Both the position numbers and the translations under genes were made by a program. Below the pieces are notes generated by a model. That model was not told the DNA's origin, searched no databases, and saw only the letters and a program-made list of their open reading frames with translations. Shown here piece after piece: positions 7,405 through 13,492 of a DNA stretch of 14,405 nt; the first letter of the stretch is position 1; every line of letters begins with the position of its first letter. The stretch covers positions 1-14,405 of the forward strand of contig JAENXB010000053.1 of assembly GCA_016649785.1 (NCBI GenBank), in the 5' to 3' direction. Source of the DNA: Flavobacteriaceae bacterium. Lineage in GTDB: Bacteria > Bacteroidota > Bacteroidia > Flavobacteriales > Flavobacteriaceae.

Positions 7405-8060
7405 CAAGTAATTCTTTGAAAAGCTTTACAAAGTCTAACCGGTTAACTTTTAAAGAAGTCACCCCCAAGTTTCCTTGATAAGTATGAAGTTTTTTTAAGA
7501 TCAAGGGGAGGACATGATGGAGGAATAGGAGTACGCATGCGTGCTATTAGGGCTCTATATAATAGGGCAATTGACAGAAATATTGTGATGGCAGATTTTT
7601 ATCCATTTCGAATTTATAAATTATCAAAATTAAAAGGAAAAGGATTGAAAAAGGCTTTAAGTATTGAACAAATGCATTCCATTGTAAATATGGACATTGC
7701 AATATCCTCCCCAACTACTCCATAGTCGGAATTATTTCGTTTTTAGTTTTTATTCCAGATGCATGAATTTCGCAGATATAATGAAGTTGGAATGGAATGA
7801 TATTAAAGATGATAGAATCTACTATACCAGGTCTAAAACAAAAGGCAATTTTATTGTAAAAATTCTTCCTCCCGTTAGAGAAATTTTTGACTATTACCAG
7901 GCTAATTCCAGAGGCACTAAATACGTATTCCCGATTCTTTTACGGAATGATCTAAATCCGAACCAGTTAGAAAACAGAAAATCCAAAGCATTAAAAAAAT
8001 TCAATAAGGATTTGAAGGTAATTGCATCAATTTGTAATATTGATAAAAAACTTTCCTTCG
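7405..8060 (+). pseudogene. Tyrosine recombinase (integrase) remnant, frameshifted, active-site end lost
   Basis: Three frames in succession give a Bacteroidota-type integrase with a SAM-like core-binding domain. From about 7419 the sequence reads KSFTKSNRLTFKEVTPKF; a one-base shift near 7471-7474 leads to LDKYEVFLRSRGG and then MRAIRALYNRAIDRN (start 7537). A second shift near 7711-7722 leads to HSRNYFVFSFYSRCMNFAD. Arg at 7757-7759 in YSRCMNF is the likely first catalytic arginine (relatives have RGM), and the TRSKTKG beta-hairpin supplies the lysine. Homology stops at KKLSF (8058), exactly before the H-x-x-R box; that box and the nucleophilic tyrosine are missing. The N-terminal arm-binding part is also missing, replaced by the inverted repeat at 7352-7404. 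The gene cannot encode an active recombinase. Confidence 0.8.
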
Positions 8061-8716
8061 ATTCCGAAAAATCTCCTCTTCCAGATTGGGCTTTAAAAAA
8101 AGAATTTTCAACTAAAAAAGCTCTTTCTATTGTAAGTTCGATACAAATTAATACGCAGGAAATTGAAGAATTAAAAGCTAGAAATATAACGTTAAAAGAG
8201 GAACTTAGTAAAGAAAATAAAATTAAAGATTTACTTTTTGAGCAAGGAACTCCTTTAGAGAATTCCGTTACTGAAGCTCTTCAAATGCTTGGCTATGAAG
8301 CCGAGAATTATGATGATGGTGTACTCGAACTTGACCAAGTAATAAATAGTCCAGAAAAACATAGATTTATAGGTGAATGTGAAGGGAGAGATAGTAAGGA
8401 TATTAATATTACAAAATTCAGACAATTACTTGAGTCATTAAATGCCGATTTTGCAAGAGAAGAAATATTAGAAAAAGCGTATGGAATTTTATTTGGTAAT
8501 CCTCAAAGATTAATAGATCCTGAGTTAAGAGAATTAGATTTTACGGAGAAATGTAAGATAGGCGCAAAAAGAGAGAAGATTGCGCTTGTAAAGACAACTG
8601 ATTTGTTTAAAATTATCAAATATTTAAAGGAACAAGATGATGAAGAATTTAAATGTAGACGAGCTATATTTAAGGGTCTTGGTAAAATTGTACAATTTCC
8701 TAAAATTCCGAAATAA
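7763..8716 (+). CDS. Chimeric open frame: integrase fragment fused to PD-(D/E)XK nuclease-like domain
   Basis: The open frame begins in the integrase catalytic fragment (first ATG 7763, MNFADIMKLEW) and passes without a stop into an unrelated protein at about 8058-8070. After the junction come SPLPDWALKKEF, a predicted coiled coil (about 8108-8220, rich in K, E and L), and the segment KDLLFEQGTPLENSVTEAL. Next are GVLELDQV and RFIGECEGRD, followed by helices and a basic C-terminus. Glu in PLEN, Asp in LELDQ and the E-C-E of GECEG are spaced like a restriction-endonuclease-type (PD-(D/E)XK) core; this resembles conserved bacterial proteins of about 350 residues whose exact role I do not know. 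Their N-terminal third is missing. No ATG lies just after the junction, so expression of the nuclease part would need the fused start. The stretch is low in G+C: 13 of 60 in 8161-8220, versus 25 of 60 in 12061-12120. Probably non-functional, but the frame is intact. Confidence 0.65.
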   Translation: MNFADIMKLEWNDIKDDRIYYTRSKTKGNFIVKILPPVREIFDYYQANSRGTKYVFPILLRNDLNPNQLENRKSKALKKFNKDLKVIASICNIDKKLSFDSEKSPLPDWALKKEFSTKKALSIVSSIQINTQEIEELKARNITLKEELSKENKIKDLLFEQGTPLENSVTEALQMLGYEAENYDDGVLELDQVINSPEKHRFIGECEGRDSKDINITKFRQLLESLNADFAREEILEKAYGILFGNPQRLIDPELRELDFTEKCKIGAKREKIALVKTTDLFKIIKYLKEQDDEEFKCRRAIFKGLGKIVQFPKIPK

Positions 8717-8856
8717 AACATCGCCTAATATCGGTTAAGCGCCAATAACGGGCCATTGAGGAAAAAGTGCTATTTTAGAGACCAAGAAACAAACAACAAA
8801 GCCGACAAGAACGCGTCCTTAAACGCTGGCGGGGTTAATCAATTCAGAATGATGTT
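8717..8856. other. Non-coding spacer after the chimeric frame
   Basis: This 140-base spacer contains no convincing coding frame. It holds short G+C-richer islands, GCCTAATATCGGTTAAGCGCC at its start and GCTGGCGGGGTTAA near 8825-8838. The nonamer GCCAATAAC at 8741-8749 also occurs at 7349-7357, at the left edge of the 53-bp inverted repeat. These may be traces of a mobile-element end, but the evidence is thin. Confidence 0.35.
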
Positions 8857-8889
8857 GAACTTTTCCAAAGTTTTAAACTTTGGAAAAGC
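8857..8889. repeat. Palindromic repeat, copy 2
   Basis: The arms CTTTTCCAAAGTTT (8860-8873) and AAACTTTGGAAAAG (8875-8888) are perfectly complementary over 14 bases around a single T. The unit is the same as at 6930-6964, including the leading TGAA, but the outer three bases of the right arm differ. It sits between the chimeric frame and the 3' end of pldA, so it could also act as a transcription-limiting hairpin for the convergent genes. Confidence 0.8.
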
Positions 8890-8922
8890 TAATTCGCATC
8901 CTTAGAATGGTGTGAATCGAAA

Positions 8923-9777
8923 TTATTTGCCGCGAAGAATATTCAATTGGGTGGATTTTATCACATATCCAAGGCGGATCATGCTGGTATATTTATTATA
9001 ATCAAATAAATTTTCCGAATGACCTGCGAACCATTCCAGCATGAGGTATTGATTTCCGGAATTGTTGAATAATTTATAGAGCAATCTTGTACTCGCGGCA
9101 CCATTCCAGTCTTTTAAACCCTTTCTAAGGGTGATATCGGCTACCAGTTTTTCAGGAATTATGGTGTACTCCAGTTTTACTTCGCCCAAACCGACATAAT
9201 CCAGGATATCGGGATTACTCTCTTTATAGGTAAAGGGAATCCAGCCTTCAACGCTAAGTATCATTTTTTTACTTAAAGCGGTATTATAGGTTAACGAAAA
9301 ACGATTCCAATTTCTGCTGGCAAGACCATCTTGCCCGTTTGATTCGTGCTCCATTTTGAATTCCAACAAACCGATCATTCCGTTATCTTTAAAAATTGGT
9401 TTACCTAAACCAGCAGCCGGATTAAAATTTATTTCGCCAAATGGACTTGAATTTTTGTAAACGTCCCAAAAGGCCTTTTGGGTGTAGGTAACAAACAAAT
9501 AGGAATTAAAAGGTAAGGTGGCTTTTGTTACCATTTGTTTAAAACTGATTTGATATTTGATATCCGAAAACTCCTTGGATATAGGTTGATTCGTAGCGAT
9601 CCCCGTGATGAAGTAAACATCATTATACATAGAGAAAGAGGGCATCTTCTTTATACTATCATGGAATTCCTGCCTTGTTAAGGACTGAGAGTACAGGCTT
9701 GGGGTAAACATCAGAAAACAAATGGCAGAAATGAAAAAGTTTAATAGGAAGGAGGGAAAGAATGTCTTTAAATTCAT
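8923..9777 (-). CDS. pldA: Outer-membrane phospholipase A (OMPLA family)
   Basis: This enzyme hydrolyses acyl ester bonds of phospholipids in the outer membrane and usually acts as a calcium-dependent dimer. The 284-residue precursor starts with a hydrophobic signal peptide (about residues 1-30, ending near SLYS-Q). YTQKAFWDVYKNSSPFGEIN (98-117) is the conserved segment on the first strands. The catalytic residues are seen in EHESNGQDG with His144 and Ser146, and in SRNWNR with Asn158, matching the H-S-N triad of the family. Alternating hydrophobic strands run to the C-terminus as expected for a 12-stranded barrel. The upstream gene on the same strand, the lipoprotein asparaginase, ends 101 bases before the start. 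A TATTTTTG box in that gap may give pldA its own promoter. Its 3' end faces the accessory region. Confidence 0.93.
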   Translation of the reverse strand: MNLKTFFPSFLLNFFISAICFLMFTPSLYSQSLTRQEFHDSIKKMPSFSMYNDVYFITGIATNQPISKEFSDIKYQISFKQMVTKATLPFNSYLFVTYTQKAFWDVYKNSSPFGEINFNPAAGLGKPIFKDNGMIGLLEFKMEHESNGQDGLASRNWNRFSLTYNTALSKKMILSVEGWIPFTYKESNPDILDYVGLGEVKLEYTIIPEKLVADITLRKGLKDWNGAASTRLLYKLFNNSGNQYLMLEWFAGHSENLFDYNKYTSMIRLGYVIKSTQLNILRGK

Positions 9778-9815
9778 AATAATTCTAATATCAAAAAACC
9801 GATTAAACCATCAAA

Positions 9816-9823
9816 CAAAAATA
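9816..9823 (-). promoter_or_regulatory. Candidate -7 promoter box of pldA
   Basis: On the minus strand the bases read TATTTTTG, an exact match to the Bacteroidota primary sigma-factor -7 consensus TAnnTTTG, 38 bases before the pldA start codon. No clear -33 element is visible at the usual distance, so the call rests on the single box. Confidence 0.4.
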
Positions 9824-9878
9824 GTTCAATGAATATAGTTTTCGGGCTTTAGACGATTGTTTTGATCGAACTTACACT

Positions 9879-10982
9879 TTAATCTTTATTTTCTATTGCG
9901 GATTCATTTTCTTTATAGATGCCAATGGTCAATTCGCCTTTTTTGTTCATTGCGGCGCGGTACATCCCTGCAGAATTGAATTCCATGGCTATATTTCCCT
10001 TGTGATCTATGGCTATAATTCCACCTTCACCGCCTAATTCGGTTAGTTTTTCCTGGATCACTTTTTTGGCAGCTTCTTCCAAACTCATTTTCTTATATTC
10101 CATCATGGCCGAAATATCATAAGCTACAACTCCCCTAATAAAATACTCGCCCCATCCGGTTCCGGAAACCGCACAGGTTGCGTTATTCGCGTAAGTTCCG
10201 GCGCCAATAATTGGCACATCTCCAATTCGGTTCCATTTTTTGTTGGTCATTCCCCCGGTTGAGGTTCCGGCTGCTATATTTCCGTTTTTGTCTAATGCGA
10301 CACAACCCACGGTTCCAAATTTGGATTCTTTAATATATGGATCGTAAAAAGCTGTTTTTTGATTTGCGGAATCCAATTTGGATTTTTCTGCAGCTTTCAC
10401 ACGTTGTAAAGTCTGGAATCTCTCCTCGGTATAAAAATAGGAAGGTTCCACGATTTCCAATCCGCGCTCACTGGCAAATTGTTCTGCACCTTTTCCGGAG
10501 AGCAAAACGTGCGGGGAATTTTCCATGACCTGGAATGCTAGGTCAATGGGGTTTTTCACCGTTGTAACCCCGGCAACAGCACCGGCATTCAGGGTTTCCC
10601 CATCCATAATGGCGGCATCCATCTCGTTGGTTTCCTGATTGGTAAATACGGCGCCTTTTCCCGCGTTGAAAAGAGGTGAGTCTTCCATTATATTGATGCT
10701 TCGCTGAACGGCTTCAATGGAAGTCCCGCCATTTGCCAAAATTTCATGGCCTGCTTTAACGGCCTCTTCTAAAACGGCCTTATATGCGATTTCCATGGAA
10801 TCGGTCATATTTTCCTTTAAAATGGTGCCCGCCCCGCCGTGAATGACGATCCCGAAATTATTACTCTCAACTTTATCTGAGATAGGTTTTGTGGGAGTTT
10901 CCCCAATAGGTTTCTTGTCGACAGAAGATTGATTGCAGGCAAAAATGCTTGCCAATGAAATCAGGAGTAGAAGTTTTTTCAT
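9879..10982 (-). CDS. iaaA: Isoaspartyl peptidase/L-asparaginase (Ntn hydrolase), predicted lipoprotein
   Basis: Members cleave asparagine and isoaspartyl dipeptides after self-processing at an internal threonine. The start at 10980-10982 gives MKKLLLLISLASIFAC, a lipoprotein signal with Cys16 as the acylated residue, so the mature 352-residue protein should sit in a membrane facing the periplasm or outside. An open frame extends 106 codons upstream, but it only translates an intergenic element. Family segments: VIHGGAGTI (46-54), FNAGKGAVF (105-113), MDAAIMDG (121-128), and KFGTVGCVALDKNGNIAAG with Thr224 as the expected nucleophile. TSTGG (240-244) and SGTGWGE (273-279) supply substrate-binding residues. 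Autocleavage would give an alpha chain ending before Thr224. The neighbour downstream is pldA, another envelope protein. Divergent to nbaC. Confidence 0.92.
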   Translation of the reverse strand: MKKLLLLISLASIFACNQSSVDKKPIGETPTKPISDKVESNNFGIVIHGGAGTILKENMTDSMEIAYKAVLEEAVKAGHEILANGGTSIEAVQRSINIMEDSPLFNAGKGAVFTNQETNEMDAAIMDGETLNAGAVAGVTTVKNPIDLAFQVMENSPHVLLSGKGAEQFASERGLEIVEPSYFYTEERFQTLQRVKAAEKSKLDSANQKTAFYDPYIKESKFGTVGCVALDKNGNIAAGTSTGGMTNKKWNRIGDVPIIGAGTYANNATCAVSGTGWGEYFIRGVVAYDISAMMEYKKMSLEEAAKKVIQEKLTELGGEGGIIAIDHKGNIAMEFNSAGMYRAAMNKKGELTIGIYKENESAIENKD

Positions 10983-11052
10983 ATTTAGAAGGATATATTT
11001 ATGGTGTATAAAAGTACTAAAATTTACGATAGAATGGGTTTCATTGTTTGTT

Positions 11053-11143
11053 TGCGTGAGCGATAGGAGTGGAAAGCCCGCAGGCGCTTTTTTGCGCCGA
11101 GGACTTGCAACGGATAGCGCGGTGCCCTTTTTGGCACACGCCC
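11053..11143. other. G+C-rich intergenic element with two hairpins (candidate structured RNA or interspersed repeat)
   Basis: The element lies between the divergent asparaginase and nbaC genes. The first hairpin is GGCGC-TTTTTT-GCGCC (11083-11098). The second is GTGCC-CTTTTT-GGCAC (11122-11137), extended by GCG/CGC (11119-11121 with 11139-11141) around a bulged A. Around the first hairpin two similar segments occur in direct orientation, AGGAGTGGAAAGCCC (11065-11079) and AGGACTTGCAACGGATAGCGC (11100-11120). The strand of function is unknown because both hairpins also form on the minus strand. Both coding frames of the flanking genes are open through it, which can mislead start prediction. From memory, similar strings occur between genes in other flavobacteria, but I could not verify this. 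Confidence 0.55.
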
Positions 11144-11220
11144 AAAATTTTCTGATAAGCTTTAGAACTTTCTGTTTGAGATTGTTTAATTTTATGCGTT
11201 CGGTAAAAAACACGTACAAT

Positions 11221-11763
11221 ATGGCTATTAATAAACCTTTTAACCTCAATAAGTGGATTGAGCAGAACCGCGATTTGTTGAAACCTCCGGTTGGGAACAA
11301 GAGTATTTATAAGGATTCTGACGATTATATCGTGATGGTCGTGGGAGGGCCAAATGCCAGGAAAGATTATCATTACAACGAAACAGAAGAACTTTTTTAC
11401 CAGTTGGAAGGAAACATTGAATTGCATGTGCAGGAAAATGGAGAGAAAGTAACCATGAAACTCGGTCCCGGGGATATGTATTTGCACCCCGCAAAAGTTC
11501 CGCATTCTCCCGTGAGGCACGAAGGATCCATAGGTTTGGTAATAGAGCGCAAACGTATGGGAGAGGATGCAAAGGATGGCCTTTTGTGGTTTTGCGATAA
11601 TTGCAACAATAAATTATATGAGGTTTATTTTCCTTTGCAAAATATTGAAACCGATTTTTTAAAGCATTTTAAACATTTTTACGAAAGTAAGGATTTGCGC
11701 ACCTGCGATAAGTGCGGTACGGTAATGCCTGTAGACAAACTGTTTACGGCAGATAATGATTAA
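11221..11763 (+). CDS. nbaC: 3-Hydroxyanthranilate 3,4-dioxygenase
   Basis: This iron enzyme opens the ring of 3-hydroxyanthranilate to 2-amino-3-carboxymuconate semialdehyde, which closes spontaneously to quinolinate for de novo NAD+ synthesis or is degraded further. The 180-residue cupin begins MAINKPFNLNKWIEQN, the usual family start; upstream in-frame codons translate the intergenic element and are excluded. Iron ligands are visible: His51 and Glu57 in DYHYNETEE, and His95 in VPHSP. Arg47 and Arg99 are in substrate-binding positions. The C-terminal rubredoxin-like site has two C-x-x-C pairs, Cys125/Cys128 and Cys162/Cys165, as in the bacterial enzymes of this type. It is followed after 62 bases by an aldehyde dehydrogenase in the same orientation. 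Upstream kynurenine-pathway genes are not in this window. Confidence 0.95.
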   Translation: MAINKPFNLNKWIEQNRDLLKPPVGNKSIYKDSDDYIVMVVGGPNARKDYHYNETEELFYQLEGNIELHVQENGEKVTMKLGPGDMYLHPAKVPHSPVRHEGSIGLVIERKRMGEDAKDGLLWFCDNCNNKLYEVYFPLQNIETDFLKHFKHFYESKDLRTCDKCGTVMPVDKLFTADND

Positions 11764-11779
11764 AGGGTATTTTTTTTAT

Positions 11780-11787
11780 TATTTTAG
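11780..11787 (+). promoter_or_regulatory. Possible -7 promoter box before the aldehyde dehydrogenase
   Basis: TATTTTAG differs at one position from the Bacteroidota -7 consensus TAnnTTTG and lies 38 bases before the start at 11826. No good -33 partner is visible, so the dehydrogenase may equally be read through from nbaC. Confidence 0.3.
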
Positions 11788-11825
11788 CAATAAATAAATG
11801 CCAAAACAGATAAAAACACAAATTA

Positions 11826-13379
11826 ATGAGTGAAATAGCAGAAAAGTTTGGAATTAAAAAAGCCCTGAAAGAACTGGGAATTGAAGAGATAAATGCAGGG
11901 ACTTCTACCGGGAATGATTTTTTTGGCAGCGGGGAAATTATTGAATCCTATTCTCCTGTTGATGGCGCCTTGATTGGGAAGGTGAGATCTACTACAAAAG
12001 AAGATTTTGAAAAGGTAATGACTACCGCAACCGCAGGTTTTAAAACCTGGAGATTAATGCCTGCGCCACAACGCGGTGAAATTGTTCGAAAATTTAATGA
12101 TGAATTGCGACGGTTAAAAGAGCCATTGGGGAAACTTGTTTCCTACGAAATGGGAAAATCCTACCAGGAAGGTTTGGGCGAGGTGCAGGAAATGATCGAT
12201 ATATGTGATTTTGCGGTTGGCTTATCTAGACAGCTGCACGGATTTACCATGCACTCTGAACGTCCGGGACACCGTATGTACGAACAATACCATCCGCTTG
12301 GCGTGGTTGGGATTATTTCAGCGTTTAACTTTCCTGTGGCCGTGTGGTCCTGGAATACGGCTTTGGCCTGGGTTTGCGGAGATGCCTGCGTTTGGAAAGG
12401 ATCGGAAAAAACACCTATAACTTCTGTGGCTTGTCAAAAAATAGCTGCTCGCGTATTTAATGAAAACGGAGTGCCGGAAGGAATTTCATGTTTGATAACA
12501 GGAGATTATAAAGTTGGGGAAATGATGACTAGGGATAATCGTATTCCACTTATTTCGGCAACAGGTTCTATCAGAATGGGTAAAATTGTGGCTTCCAAAG
12601 TAGCAGAACGTTTGGGAAGAACTTTATTGGAATTAGGAGGGAACAATGCCATCATTGTAACTCCGGATGCCGATGTAAAAATGACGGTCATAGGAGCTGT
12701 ATTTGGAGCGGTGGGAACTGCCGGACAGCGCTGTACTTCTACCAGAAGACTGATCATTCACGAATCTGTTTACGATAAGGTGAAAGATGCCATAGTTACC
12801 GCTTATAATCAAATAAAAATCGGGAATCCGTTGGATGAGAACAATCACGTGGGTCCGGTAATAGATAAAGATGCAGTTAAAAATTACCAAAACGCGCTTG
12901 ACAAAGTAGTAAAAGAAGGCGGAAAAATTATCGTTGAAGGCGGCGTTCTGGAAGGTAAAGGTTATGAAAGCGGATGTTATGTAAAACCCGCAATTGCCGA
13001 AGCCGAAAATCATTATGAGATCGTGCAGCACGAAACTTTTGGGCCGGTATTGTATATGATGAAATATTCAGGAAATGTGGAAGATGCCCTTGAAATTCAG
13101 AATGGCGTGAGACAGGGATTGTCTTCGGCCATTATGACCAATAACTTAAGGGAAGCAGAACGTTTTCTTTCTGTAACAGGATCTGACTGCGGAATTGCCA
13201 ACGTGAATATTGGTACCAGCGGTGCTGAAATTGGCGGTGCATTTGGTGGCGAAAAAGAAACCGGTGGCGGACGCGAATCCGGTTCCGATGCCTGGAAAGT
13301 TTATATGAGAAGACAGACAAATACCATTAACTATACTACTGAATTGCCTTTGTCACAAGGGATCAAGTTCGCTTTTTAA
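11826..13379 (+). CDS. ALDH7-type aldehyde dehydrogenase (likely piperideine-6-carboxylate / aminoadipate semialdehyde dehydrogenase)
   Basis: A 517-residue NAD(P)+-dependent aldehyde dehydrogenase of the antiquitin (ALDH7) group. Seen in order: SAFNFPVAVWSWN with Asn168 and WKGSEKTP with cofactor-binding Lys191. Then come SATGSIRMG (244-252), the general-base Glu269 in LLELGGNNA, the nucleophile Cys303 in GTAGQRCTSTRR, and the C-terminal signature GGAFGGEKETGGGRESGSD. That last segment and the late MRRQTNTINY are typical of ALDH7. In bacteria such enzymes (AmaB) oxidise the semialdehyde from lysine breakdown; this is the preferred assignment. The position behind nbaC raises 2-aminomuconate semialdehyde as an alternative substrate, although known enzymes for that step belong to another ALDH group. 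All catalytic residues are intact. Transcription ends at the hairpin at 13434-13466. Confidence 0.93.
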   Translation: MSEIAEKFGIKKALKELGIEEINAGTSTGNDFFGSGEIIESYSPVDGALIGKVRSTTKEDFEKVMTTATAGFKTWRLMPAPQRGEIVRKFNDELRRLKEPLGKLVSYEMGKSYQEGLGEVQEMIDICDFAVGLSRQLHGFTMHSERPGHRMYEQYHPLGVVGIISAFNFPVAVWSWNTALAWVCGDACVWKGSEKTPITSVACQKIAARVFNENGVPEGISCLITGDYKVGEMMTRDNRIPLISATGSIRMGKIVASKVAERLGRTLLELGGNNAIIVTPDADVKMTVIGAVFGAVGTAGQRCTSTRRLIIHESVYDKVKDAIVTAYNQIKIGNPLDENNHVGPVIDKDAVKNYQNALDKVVKEGGKIIVEGGVLEGKGYESGCYVKPAIAEAENHYEIVQHETFGPVLYMMKYSGNVEDALEIQNGVRQGLSSAIMTNNLREAERFLSVTGSDCGIANVNIGTSGAEIGGAFGGEKETGGGRESGSDAWKVYMRRQTNTINYTTELPLSQGIKFAF

Positions 13380-13433
13380 GGCTTTTCCCAAATGGAAAGG
13401 AATTTTAAAATTAGTATTAAATGATCAAATAGT

Positions 13434-13466
13434 AAAAAAAACCGCTTCGAAAGAGGCGGTTTTTTT
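13434..13466. terminator. Bidirectional intrinsic terminator
   Basis: The stem CCGCTTC (13442-13448) pairs with GAGGCGG (13453-13459), with one G-T pair, and is closed by a GAAA tetraloop. It is preceded by eight A and followed by seven T, so it gives a U-run on both strands. It serves the aldehyde dehydrogenase gene on the plus strand and the convergent SEC-C gene on the minus strand. Confidence 0.9.
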
Positions 13467-13492
13467 ATTTTTAGTCTTGAATCCAGCAACTG

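Noticed and set aside
7405..8716. The accessory block as an active restriction or defence system
   Set aside because: No methyltransferase, helicase or partner gene is present, the integrase is clearly dead, and the nuclease part lacks its N-terminal third.
8723..8740. Boxes GCCTAAT and GTTAAGC resembling the two outer boxes of an integron attC site
   Set aside because: They are only four bases apart, no imperfect hairpin of attC size lies between them, and the first box lacks the terminal C. No integron integrase is present.
11041..11520. Minus-strand open frames opposite nbaC
   Set aside because: The nbaC frame has all catalytic residues; the opposite-strand frames are compositional shadows with no recognisable motif.
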